Program-made: the position numbers and the translations under genes
NCBI GenBank assembly: GCA_038373885.1
Contig: JAWZYV010012540.1
Span: 62,001 to 126,000, forward strand
Length of the DNA: 64,000 bases
DNA from: Cheiracanthium punctorium
Lineage: Eukaryota > Arthropoda > Arachnida > Araneae > Cheiracanthiidae
Reading direction: 5' to 3'
Part shown: one piece after another, positions 43,325 to 54,520 of the stretch
How the letters are laid out: each line of letters opens with the position of its first letter
Numbering within the stretch: the stretch's first letter is position 1
The notes under the pieces: model-generated
Seen by the model: only the letters and a program-made list of their open reading frames with translations
What the model was told of the DNA's origin: nothing
Databases searched by the model: none

Positions 43325-45755
43325 TAAGTTTTGTGCCCCCCCCCCCCTTAAAAAAAAGAAAAATTCTAGATACGCCATTGATATGAAGACAATATGCGAA
43401 GCCGCGATAAACGTGAGACGACTGAACATTGATTTCATACAAGAAAGTAAAAATAAAGGCATTTTGGGCGTCAGGCAATATGCGAGATACCGTAAACTTT
43501 TTACGTGCGAATGCAATGTACTGTTCAAATTCATAATTTTTGTTTCTTATAACTCCGATTTGGATTTTGTGGTGTTTATGCAGAAATAGTATCAAAGATT
43601 CAGATACCACATTCTTAAATGTATAAAACAAGGGCGCAGCTGTTGTACCTTCATTATTTCTTTTCATTTTATTTATTAAACTTTGTCCTGACTCAAAGAT
43701 TTACCTTTTAAAATTTAATCAATTAATATCCTCGTAATTCATACTAAGAAAAATAAATGCTTAGCTTTAAAAGTGTTGTGACCGCAATATACCAACCAGG
43801 TTCTCGGCGTTACGTGCAAATGCCTTTAGGCCAAAAAAAAAATTAAAACCTGAAAGAGAACTGCTGAAATAAATTTACACGAAGTGAGATAAATGAAGAG
43901 GAGCCATTTTTACAAACAACAAATCACATTTATTAATTATATCTTTTAAATCTTTTACATTTGAAAATTTAAAACTAAATAATATCGTGAAAGAACATGA
44001 GACACTATAACTTTATAATACATCGTTATCCCTTACCCCGAGCTGACTTTTATTTTAAAAAAATTTACCTAACATTTGTGCACAAAGGAGAATTAATTAA
44101 GGAGAAATTTATAGGAAAAGAAAGGAGAAAATTTAGTTGAACTTATCATTTCTGATGTGAGGGGGGCCCCCATCAAAGAATTTCATCCGGGCATCTTCCA
44201 GAATCCTCATAGGGACGTCAGCGCCATTTCTTTTTCTTTAGCAAGGCAGCGCGTGGGACTCGGATTTCAGATCATCACACCAACAACCAGAATGAATCGA
44301 CCCCACGCTTCCTCCGGCTTAGGTCACCTTTTTTTTTTACCTCCTTTGTTTGGCAGGCGCTTTCCGCTCGTAAAGTAGTTCGGTCGAAGATACAATTATT
44401 ATTAATGAAAACTTGTGGATTTATAATCGATGGGCGTTGAAACTTAATTTTTTACTATGATGAAAAATGTGAAAGTTGTTCTTATCGTTGTAACTATTGT
44501 AGAAGTTCTATTTTTGATTTAAAAATTTGAAAATGCTTGGGTGCCGATCTCCATATCCTTGCGCCGTTGTTGTTTTCTTCTTCGATATATTGAATCGAAG
44601 TATTGGTATCGATGCATGTAGTTATTGGATGTTATTAAAAAGAATTAGAAAGAAGGTTAGAGAATTCCAGAAAAGATAATTATAGTGAAAGAAAAAAAGA
44701 CTTAACTGTAATTACAACCACTTAATTTTTCTAAGGAAAATTACCAATTTCAAAACAAACATTTTTATGAAACTCTTATTGTCAGCTCTAAAAATTTATT
44801 ACCAACCCTCCGAATAATGTCAGCTCTCACAAAACGTATTTTCATAAATTTAAAATTTAAAAGAAAATTGTTGTACAAAATATTTTAATTACTTGAACAA
44901 TATGTATAGTTACCTTACACAAAGATGGCAACACGATCGCCAGAATAACGATCTTTTAGATGTTTGGCGCCAAAATATAGAACAAGTAAACAAATAAATA
45001 AAAATGAGTCAGCCATGAGTCATCAATAGTAATTCAACATATACCTTAATAAATTTTAAACACTTCATTATTATTTTACTTCCTTTATGAATACTGGTAT
45101 ATGGTGACAAAACAAAACCACCTTAATAAACAAATTGTTTAGAAATTTTAATTTTACTTGATTTAAAATTCACTAATTAAGGTAAGGATTTTTAATTAAG
45201 TAGGCTATTAATTAATTACGCTTTACTTAAAATTGAAATCATAACACAGCCAGGATTTTCATTTGGGGGGAGGATCAAAGAAACCATGGCTTCCAGCTGG
45301 GCCCCCCTATCTCAACATATACACTTGCACTTAAACACACGTAATATATCTTCTCAAAAGAACAGTAAACTTTGGTGCGATTTACTTTTTTTTTTTTTTT
45401 TTTTTTTCAAGAAAGAAAATAATATGTTGGCCACCTTCATTCATAGGATATTTTCTGCCCCACAAGATTGTTGCTTATACAGGGTGATTCTAGATTGTTT
45501 TAACAAAATTTTAGGGGAGATAGGGTATATAATCAGAATCAGCAAAGTGGGGTCAAAAACGCCGTTTTCCCTTACCTGGTATAAAACACATTTAATATTT
45601 AGATAAAATATATTTGTTGAAGAGCTGCTGTCTACTGGTCAAATTTCGTATTTAATGAAATATTAAATGTCACAAATTTTTAATACACTTAAGACTGATT
45701 CATCTAAAACTTTGATACTTTTTTACATATGCACAAAATCGGGCTTATAAGTTAA

Positions 45756-45795
<40 letters not shown>

Positions 45796-46157
45796 AAACA
45801 AATTTTTAAATAGTAGTCAATGTGATCGCCCAAAGTTCCCCGTCTTCCTTAAGCCTGTTAAATAATTATTTTAGAAGATAAGATAATATTAAATAAAAAG
45901 AACTTTTTGGGGAGGGGAGGGGGGGGACAACCTAAGAACTCAAAAAGGAAACTAATGAACTAGACGACAGGAAATCTACTTTATTGTAGATTGTAAGAGG
46001 AGGGCATGGAATATCAATGGTGCACTCTACTAATGGTAAAACGATTTTTTAAGAGTGAAGAGTAAAACACTTCAAGTTGAGTGGCTGAAAAAACGATTGA
46101 CAGGTGATCTAGGAAAGATTACAAAAAACTGCCAATCAGAAGAACCTAAAAATTAAT
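43325..46157. other. Intergenic, no supported gene
   Basis: Contains A/T-rich unique-looking sequence, a poly-T run at about 45,388-45,407, an AT microsatellite at about 45,760-45,792, a partial GCCAGGATTTTCATTTGGGG hAT-like end near 45,249 and an ACAGGGTGATTC sequence near 45,479 that resembles common transposon ends. No complete element could be closed. Confidence 0.4.
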
Positions 46158-46500
46158 CTAAGGTTGTTGCTGTTGTTGTTTCTAATGCCCTCTGGCAACC
46201 GCTGAGTAGCGCCAGATCCTCCGTATAGGATAGCGCTGGGCGGAAGCGGACGGTTTCCATTTTCAGGAGCCCAGTGGGAGGAAGTCCGACTTCACTTGGG
46301 GTCCTCTAATTTTGAACCAGTTCCAGATGAGGGACCAGCCACTTGAAACCGGCACCCCTAGAGTTATCGTTTGAACATGAAGGACATTCGATTGGAGCCA
46401 TGACTGATTTTACATGCACCAAATCTCATTAGCATTCATCGTCCCACATCAGTCCAGCCCAGATAGGAGTTCACACTCCCAAGCACTGGGCAAGCCTAAT
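46158..46500. repeat. SINE-like repeat with GTT head, copy 2 (inverted)
   Basis: Starts GTTGTTGCTGTTGTTG, the reverse of the CAA tail at 41,328. Continues with GATTGGAGCC, TTTTACATGCACC, CATTAGC and CCCACATCAGTC, matching 40,985-41,328 in reverse complement. Confidence 0.55.
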
Positions 46501-46526
46501 TTAAGGTAGTATGCAATATTGCTTAA

Positions 46527-46800
46527 CCCATTTATGCCTAGCGTCCTTTTTTTGGGACGGCATTTTCGCTATTTCGAAAACGTTATTTATTTTTCCTAGC
46601 CTTTATTCATGAGTATTGAGCCTCAACTCTACAAAATATTTTAACATGACCAAGTAGTATGTTGATATTTCAATTTTTATGCATAATGATTTTAAAAGAA
46701 ATCATCCCTTGTTCAAGAAGTTGACATCAGAAATTTATCTATTATTTCTGTTATCAGTAAAAATCGAAGAAAATCGCAAAAATATCCAGGCACAAATGGG
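46527..46800. mobile_element. piggyBac-type MITE 2
   Basis: Ends CCCATTTATGCCT and AGGCACAAATGGG, bounded by TTAA (46,523-46,526 and 46,801-46,804). 274 bp, no coding. The termini resemble MITE 1 (CCCATTAAGCGCC). Confidence 0.8.
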
Positions 46801-47042
46801 TTAAATGAGATCCTGCTCACAATTGCCGACTCGAGTGGAAAAGTCACTGAACATGGTAGATGACTGCAATGTAAAGGTCAAGCATTCTGGCCTATAGCGC
46901 GTCTGTTGATCTAACGATCAGGAGTTTCGGATCATTTTTCTCTAGATGAAACATGAATACGTACACCTTGGAACCCTTTATAAAGTTCTCCACCCAATAC
47001 ACTCCCCGATAGGCAAATAGCCCTCGATTAGCTTTGCTTTAA

Positions 47043-47507
47043 CCCTTTATAAGGCCATGGTAAAATACTTACCACCTACGGTCTATTAAATACAGAAATC
47101 AATTATCATTAGTGAATTTTCTGATTTTTGTTCAGCTATATTTGATGTATATTTTTTCCATACATCTAGATTCTAAATTATACTTGGCTTACAAACTTTT
47201 CTTTCATTCGCAATTTTAAAGAAAGCTCGAATAATTACTCGAAAATTGAGCATAAGAATGATCGCTTTTAATTATATGTTTTTGCACTTAATTCCGTGTA
47301 CAAGCAGCAGGTAGTTTTCCGACTTTGATTTTGTGTGTAATTAATGTATTCTCCTGCAAAATTTCTCTGTTTCTTTAATACTTGTTTCTCCAATTTTCAC
47401 GTGGGATATTACAGTAGAGGGAAAATATATGAATTAATCCTAAAAAATGGGCCAGAAAAATTCCAAGTAATTTCGACTCTCTGCACATACACTCGCCTTA
47501 TAAAAGG
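47043..47507. mobile_element. piggyBac-type MITE 3
   Basis: Ends CCCTTTATAAGGC and GCCTTATAAAAGG, bounded by TTAA (47,039-47,042 and 47,508-47,511). 465 bp, A/T-rich, no coding. Confidence 0.75.
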
Positions 47508-48090
47508 TTAACACGATAAATGAGATACGGGGATGATTTAAAAGACCTGATTAAATACAAAGGAATAAGTAGAAAAAGAAAGAGAAGATAAACAAAATAC
47601 AAATTTTTAAAGGCAAAGCATAAGCAAAGAAATATATGTGAGAAACGAAAACAAAAGTGAAGATTTCTGCTTCTACCATTTACTCTGACCTAACCTAAGT
47701 ATCTTTCTACGAAAAGAAAATAACATAAGTGAAAAACAAATGTTTTAATGTATGTAGTGTTTCTGGCCCGATTTACGAAAAAAAAAAAAAAGAACACAAG
47801 TAAAAAATAAATGGTTTAAAATAATTTTTTTAGTCCCAATTTAAAAAAATACCAATAACTTCTAGCAATTTCAAATTATCTTCCAAATGTAATGTTGATT
47901 TTAAGTGCTTTATTTTAGCTAAAATGTGTGATGTCACACATTTGCTATCCTCTTCCCCTCTTTTGTAACAAACTGTCACAATTTCACTAACCCCCTCCCA
48001 CCCTTCAAGCGTGACATTATTTGTGGAGGGGCCCTTATCTACTATTTTTATTGACAAAAAGATTGCAAAAGTGAATTCTTTATTACTTTA

Positions 48091-48259
48091 TGTAATAACA
48101 ACAAGATCCAAAACGAACTTTTATTCCTTTAACACAGCCGTAGAAAAATATATCGAGAACTAACTTAATTTTATTACAATTTTGAATAATAGTTATATGT
48201 GTTGCCAAACTTATAGTCTCGTGATAATCTAGGGATTCCGTGTTTCCTGTTTCCTTACA
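48091..48259 (-). repeat. 3' LTR
   Basis: 169 bp, TG...CA bounded, with the same length as the other LTR and only a few differences (for example T/C near 48,191 and 48,214). It is preceded in element orientation by CGTCCATTTATTAGGATGGC. Confidence 0.85.
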
Positions 48260-48519
48260 TTCGGCCATCCTAATAAATGGACGCCCTCGGCCATGAATTT
48301 TGAAAACTTCATCAACTTAGTCCATTTAAAGCACATAATCCTTGAGATAAACAGGCATTTTCTTGGTTCGTTTTCGAATGTTTTTCTCATTGCTTGAATC
48401 CTGCTGTGAAATAATAGTATCTGGTACAATATGTGGGACGTTCGGAGTTTCACTGACATTGGCATATTTTTCACTGGTATTGACATCTTCACAGTACTTA
48501 AAGTTTTCATCGTCACTTA

Positions 48520-48822
48520 CACGGACTAAGAGGCTTTAGGACGATCATAGGGAAGCAGCAGACGGGCGAAACTGCGTCAGCCTCTGAAAGGTAAATATGC
48601 GACCCCCTTTTAATGATTAACGGCATGGGCGCCCTCTGACGACACACGGCGTAAGCATCTCCCACGGGGTGCTTCCGTTGATATTTGTTTACGTTTTAGC
48701 TACTAGCACACGAGCATGCGCCAAAAATTAATGGGTACGACTCCCAGCGACACCTTTTAGGCAAATTTCATTTAGTTCTTTCACAATGCTTCGATGATTG
48801 TCCTGTACCCTCTTAGTCCGTG
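48520..48822. mobile_element. hAT-type MITE inside the LTR element
   Basis: Ends CACGGACTAAGAGG and CCTCTTAGTCCGTG, flanked by identical GTCACTTA (48,512-48,519 and 48,823-48,830). 303 bp, non-coding. Confidence 0.88.
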
Positions 48823-48841
48823 GTCACTTATTTCATCGTCA

Positions 48842-49401
48842 TTAGTGATATGAAACAGCTTCATTTGAGATGCATGAGCAGTTGTGGTGTAAGGACGTCT
48901 TGAACGTCCTTGTCCAATTTTTCTGAAATCGGTCACTTGGTAGAACGCCGATCAAACACGCCATCCACAGCGATGGTTCCATATTAACTCTCTTCATAAC
49001 TCTTTCAAAATGCACTAGAAACAAACCAACATCATCATTTTTTGAAAAATGCCGTAATTGAGCTTGCCAATCAATTTTTGGTTTGGATGGTAAATCACTA
49101 GCAGACGTAGCCATAGACACAGTGTTGGCTTCCATTTCTAATTTTTTCATCGCCAACTCATGTTGTCGCCTCAGTTCAGCCTCTTCTCTCTCTCTCTCTC
49201 AGCATTCAAATTAAAAATCATCCTTTGTATTAACTCTTCATCAAATTCTTTACTTTTCGTAATTAAATTTTTTAAATCTACAATCCTACAATTCTCAGTG
49301 ACGGTTTCCCCTAATTCATGCGCGATTAACTGCAAATCATTTTCCGCAAATTCTTTAAAAGTGCCATTAAAATCCCACTTTCTGAAATGTAATAACAACA
49401 A
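48842..49401 (-). pseudogene. gag-like fragment, frameshifted
   Basis: Minus strand. The first part (49,401 to about 49,180) encodes a gag-like start (FKEFAENDLQLIAHELGE, ENCRIVDLKNLI). The second (49,156-48,842) continues MKKLEMEAN...IDWQAQLRHFSKNDDVGLFLVHFERVMKR, as in arthropod gypsy-type gag proteins. A frameshift in the GA-repeat (49,186-49,200) separates the two, and the frame degenerates after LIGVLPSD. Not functional. Confidence 0.7.
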
Positions 49402-49556
49402 GATCCAAAACGAACTTTTATTCCTTTAACACAGCCGTAGAAAAATATATCGAGAACTAACTTAATTTTATTACAATTTTGAATAATAGTCATATGTGTT
49501 GCCAAACTTATAGCCTCGTGATAATCTAGGGATTCCGTGTTTCCTGTTTCCTTACA
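49388..49556 (-). repeat. 5' LTR
   Basis: Partner of 48,091-48,259. In element orientation it is followed directly by TTTCAGAAAGTGGGATTTT, where the primer binding site would be. I cannot assign the tRNA. Confidence 0.85.
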
Positions 49557-49787
49557 TTTATTTTTTGCTTCCACACAACAGATAGTACCACTTCATAACG
49601 GCATGCCGTTTTTGAGTAGTTGCAACTTTGTGCAGTAGAGTGCTTGATCCGATTTTAGTTTTGTTTATCTCCTGAATCTGGGTGCATTCGTAAACGCACA
49701 ACCAGTGTTAAATGTTCTTAAACAATCATTTTTTAAAACTAAAACTGGTTGATAAAATAAATAAAAACTTGAAAAAAAAGCACAAAT

Positions 49788-49927
49788 GTTACTTTTAACA
49801 CGATACGATCGTTTCGACTAAAAATTCTTTCGGTTTTCCTCAGTCACTGTTTACTGAGATGAAGGATTTTGACTGAGGAAGACCGAAAAATTTTTGGTCG
49901 AAACGATCGTATCATGTTATAAGTAAC
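49788..49927. repeat. Long hairpin related to repeat R2
   Basis: Arms of nearly 60 bp (49,788-49,846 and 49,870-49,927): GTTACTTTTAACACGATACG / GATCGTTTCGAC ... GTCGAAACGATC / CGTATCATGTTATAAGTAAC. The CTCAGTCA / TGACTGAG part closes the hairpin. The GATCGTTTCG block also occurs at 14,407. Confidence 0.75.
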
Positions 49928-50162
49928 GTTTTATGTGTGCTTTTTTTCACATTTATTTATTTTATGGTTTAACACCAGTATTTTGAGTGTTTTTTTCCAT
50001 AAAAGTGGCTGACCTTTGTCCTTAAAGTCAACTGCAGTACAGTTGAAAAATAAGGCAGGGCGGTATTAACGCCAATTAGTTTTTAACTTTTTGTTTACAG
50101 CAGTTCCTTTCGTTCTCATAAGAAGATTTTGATAAACAAATGCATTGTCTGAGCAACGAATG

Positions 50163-50193
<31 letters not shown>

Positions 50194-50711
50194 AGTTTTT
50201 GTAGGAAACCGGTGCGCCAGTTCATTTTATACGAACACGCCCTTGCTGAATGTTACTGAACCGTTCTTTCTGAATGACTCAAAATTGTGGCTGTCTGTCG
50301 TATTAGTGTATAAATAAATATGGGAGATGAAGCTTTCGTAATAATTGTGCTTAGTTTTTGTAAAATGTGCAAAGTTTGATTTTATTTTTGTATTATCTTA
50401 CAAAATCTTTTGTATTATCTTTGTTAAAAATCATTGTTTTTTAAATTGCTTGTGAGTATTTTTATTGTTAAACTCACTTGGTTTTGCTGAAGCTTAGTAG
50501 TTAAAAAGATCATCATTATTTTTTAAAGAGTTTGTATATGATAACGCCCATAATATTTTTCGGTAAGTTTTTTAGTTGCAATTGCGTACATATAGAAAAC
50601 AATGATTTTTGTTGCACAGCATGGATATTTGCCTCCACGGTGAGATAAAAAATTCCGTGGTGCTAAATACGCCCGTCTTCCATGGATTACGTAACATATA
50701 AGAAGTTTCGA

Positions 50712-53700
50712 GGGAAAGATTTCGTAAGCGGGGTCAGGTTTAATTGGCGGCTTTTTTGTCGCCAACGCATAACCTTGGCGACTTTTTTTGGCCAAACCTA
50801 ACATAAACATACATATTTATATGAGGAAAAATAAACCCAAAACGAAAATACACGTATCCAAACACCTTACTAAAACATTTGTACACATATTTCAAATGCA
50901 ATCAAAAATAAAATAAAAATAAACAAAACACTAGCTCTGAGCAATTTGTATGTTAGAAAAATCTTCAAAAGATGCAAAATACCAAAATATATTTCTGCAG
51001 AAAAGTATACAACAAAATTTCCTTTGAAATGTTAAAAATAATAGAAAACACTAGGATAAACTGAATGTCTCTTCCCCCACAAGATTTATGTAATTTCAAT
51101 ATAATTCCAAACATGCAAAATTTACATTAGTAAAATCAGAATAAATTCAAAACTTAGCACAAACAACTAAAAAATTCTTACTTACTGATTCATATTAAAC
51201 CTAAAAATTGTACTTGAATTCTGCAAATCGGTGTGAGTCGTAGCATAGCCAGGAATATTTTTCAAGGATGGCTGAGAACTTAAAAACCAGAATGCAATAT
51301 AACTTATAAAAATCGATATAACATATCTTTTTTTTGGGGGGGGGACTGGAGAGGGGAATATCCCCCTTAGTTTTGGCCTAAAAATGTTCGCATTTAAAAA
51401 TGAATTAAAGAAAATAAAGAAACTTTTTTTTTAAATCATAAACTGAGTTAAAAATCTTTGCAGTTGGAAAAACATGCATTAGAAAAAAATAAAAAAATTT
51501 GGCTTAGGTCCATAGCTGAACCTCAAATTCCTAAAACTAAGGGGAACTTTTAAATATACGTAAGGAAACTTTCAAAATTATGCACAAACATGTAATTTTT
51601 TCCATATCCTACATTTACTGATTTCGGAGGTGGCTGCAGCCCCTTCAGCCACCCCCTGGATGCAAGTAAATCCATATATCGAATAACATTAATCCACCTT
51701 CCTTGAAACCTTAAAAAAATCTCCTTTTTTCTTCACAATTCATTCTTGCAGCTAAGCAGATAAAATTAAATTAACACAACATATGATAACCTTTATATAA
51801 ATACCTGACTGTGAAAAACAACAATGTAAATTCTCAACCGTAAAGCAATATACAGTAAAGCAACTAATAAACATCTAAATAAACAAAAGTACATACCTGA
51901 AATTTTCTTTTAAATTCCTTATTAATGGCCTTGATATAAGCTTTTATTTATGACCAAAATGTTTTTTTTTTTTTTTTTTTTTTTTTTTTCCTCCACCGAA
52001 GTAATCCATCAAAGAGCATTCAAATAAGCAGAACAGCTTAAGCCTAGCTCAATATTCTGCACAACAAACATCTTCGGATATTTACCAAAATTCGCTGTAT
52101 AGATGATTAACAAATAATACATCTCAAAATAAAGTGAATTCATTACAGTTCTTGACAACTTATCCACATTCAGTAAACAAATAATCGGAAATTTTACTTC
52201 CTAAACACAAACATTATTGAAAACCTGCAAACTTGAAAAGAGACACTTCAAAGAATTTCAACACCAGCATGTGGATAACTAATGATGTGTCTCGAATTAT
52301 GTCACCTGCCCAGGTTGCTGTGTCATCAAGATACAGTCAACTCCCGCTAATCTGTGACTCTATAATCCGCGAACGCCTGTAATCCGCGATATAATTCAAA
52401 TGTAAACAAACTTGTTTGTTTACATTTTGAGCGGCATTTGACTGGTAGTATTACTGTTATAGAAGTTATTTGATTGGCTGAATGTTATAAAGACATTTAT
52501 TAATGGTTTTCCACAGGTATTTGAAGTAAATAATTTCATATATTTGAGCATATTATCATGTAATTAAACATACAAAAACTTATATGCTAAGTTGCATGTG
52601 TTCAGGCAGTGAATGGATGTAAATAACGAACTCCAAAGCAATGCACCGTCTAATCACATCGCTTTACTCTTTTCCTGAATGAAACAAACAAACAATCAAC
52701 GAAAACGTTTGCTCTATGAGAGAGAGAGAAACTCGCGAGACGATCGTAAAGATTGACCGTTGCAATTAAAATTGGGTGAAAATATGTAACATGTTTAACT
52801 TTAAACGCAAACCGCGATTTGGCAGACGACACAACAGTTGCGCAATTTTCCGATTCTCCCCCTACCTCACCCTTTTGATCTTCTGTCTAGCGATTTATTA
52901 TGCAACAAAAACTTTCTCCACATAACTGTAGTTCTGTAGGAAGAAAGAAAGAAAAGCATAAACAGACCACATGGCCTTTCTCTTTGTTTATATTTAGCTG
53001 CCGGAGGAGCACATGCAAAAATAATGAATCATCAGCACTTGAAATGTAATGCACGTGTGTGTGTGTGAAAAGGATAACATTCTTTTCCTCTTTAGAGCTT
53101 ATATAATAGCATAGAATATTTTTACATTAGGAGAAACCGAAAATTACCTCACAAGATCTGAAATTAATGTAATTCTGAGATATCAAATATACAAATGATG
53201 CACCACATGTCCCCCCCCCCCCCTTCGTGAGCGACCATTGAAATTCCTCCCTTTCTGATTGAGCTTGTTTATTTTATAATAGATATATATTTAGTTAAAA
53301 ACGGTCTTTTAAAGAAATTAAAAACAACAACAACTGCCCTTAAAAAAAAAGAATGTTTGTTTGTTGAAAAACTTCCAGATTTGGGGTCTCTTTAAACATT
53401 TTGCAAAAGCAATCATTTGTCAGTGACCAAGAGTTACTGACAATTAGAAGGCTTCAGGACAAAATTTCTGAAGAAAAATTAAAATCTCTTAAACAAATTA
53501 CAATCACTGCAATGTTTGAAAAAATGAAAAATAAATAAAAATTTAGAGAGAATTTATTCTTTTAATTTTGTATTAGTAATTGTATTTAATATTAAATAAA
53601 ATAGTGTTTTAGTTCAGCAGTATAAATATTTTCTTTCATCTGTCCTTTAGTAAATTCTCTAAATTTAATTGTATTATTTATTGTATTTATTTTGACATTT

Positions 53701-53946
53701 AATTGTGTTTTTATTCAATAGCATATGCATTTTCTTTCATCATTTCCTATTTGTTTACAGTAAATTGACTATAATTTAAAGGGAAATTCTAAATATAAAA
53801 ATGTAAACAAAAAAAAATGACCTATAATCTGCAAAATCCTGTAATCCGCACAACCCTTGGTCCCAGCGAGTGCGGATTAGAGGGAGTTGACTGTATTCAT
53901 CGATTGCTATCACTGGCGACCGACCACCGCTTATGAACTTTTTCCC
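50712..53946. mobile_element. GGG-ended TIR element, copy 3, carrying a Tigger-like insertion
   Basis: Left end GGGAAAGATTTCGTAAGCGG and right end CCACCGCTTATGAACTTTTTCCC. The flanks AGTTTCGA (50,704-50,711) and AGTTTCAA (53,947-53,954) match at 7 of 8. Aligns with copy 1 (for example AACCTTGG.GAC, AAATAAACCCAAAAC and AACAAAACACTAGCTC). Without the insertion it is about 1.7 kb. Non-coding. Confidence 0.8.
52334..53893 (+). mobile_element. pogo/Tigger-like element, decayed
   Basis: Ends CAGTCAACTCCCGCTAATC and GATTAGAGGGAGTTGACTG, bounded by TA (52,332-52,333 and 53,894-53,895). A second terminal motif TAATCCGC is repeated at both ends. Near 53,400-53,540 a frame (QSFVSDQELLTIRRLQDKI then KQITITAMFEKM, stop) resembles the C-terminus of Tigger transposases. 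The rest of the transposase is gone. Confidence 0.82.
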
Positions 53947-54520
53947 AGTTTCAATATAAGCCCTACCTGGATTTGACGCTAACTATTTGCAGTGAATGTT
54001 TTACTTATGGTGACTTTAGTTTTGCTTGGTGAGAAAGGTCTATACGACAGTTTATGGCAACCTAGAAATCCTTCCTCCATTGGTTCAGATAACTGCTTCT
54101 TCTTTTGTTTGAAAAATGGCTTTTAAAATTTCTTAATATTGATTTTCTTACAAATAACCATAGAGGTTTATGTTTGTATTGAATGTTTATTTTATAGTTT
54201 TAGATAAGCTTACATTCTTTTAGCAATATTATATAGTTAACAATTTGATTTCTGTAATTTTTGTTTTAAAATTTGCAACAAAGAGATTTTGTTTTTAATA
54301 ATTAATTGTGTGATTGTAAAGTAGGTATTTTCATTTTATTATTTGATGTTACCATAATTTATGGAATTAGTTAAGAATTGTGTTTCTTTTTTGTTATAAT
54401 TTTAGCTAATTGTTTGCTTTTGTTTACATATTCTTAAATCAAGAATTTAAAATTTGTTTTAATGTTAGAATCTCTTTTTTTCATGCAACCTGTATCTTTT
54501 TTTAATAATGTCTGTAAAGG

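Larger units (their letters stand above)
48091..49556 (-). mobile_element. Collapsed LTR retrotransposon (gypsy-like)
   Basis: Two 169-bp direct repeats (48,091-48,259 and 49,388-49,556) start TG and end CA (TGTAATAACA...CCTTACA) and are flanked by TTTA on both sides. The internal region is only 1.13 kb. On the minus strand it has the start of a gag-like frame next to the 5' LTR (49,388 side) and the end of a pol-like frame (KMPVYLKDYVL, stop) next to the 3' LTR. Protease, reverse transcriptase and integrase are deleted. A MITE has inserted at 48,520-48,822. Confidence 0.85.

Noticed and set aside
43303..43380. Possible tiny hAT insertion interrupting the second zinc finger exon (CAGTGGCATAT...ATACGCCATTG)
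   Set aside because: The flanking octamers TTACCTGA and ATATGAAG do not match and the finger does not resume after it.
47830..48057. 75-residue minus-strand frame with a TTTGTGGAGGGGCCC-type DNA context
   Set aside because: The DNA resembles common transposon 3' tails and no domain is recognisable.
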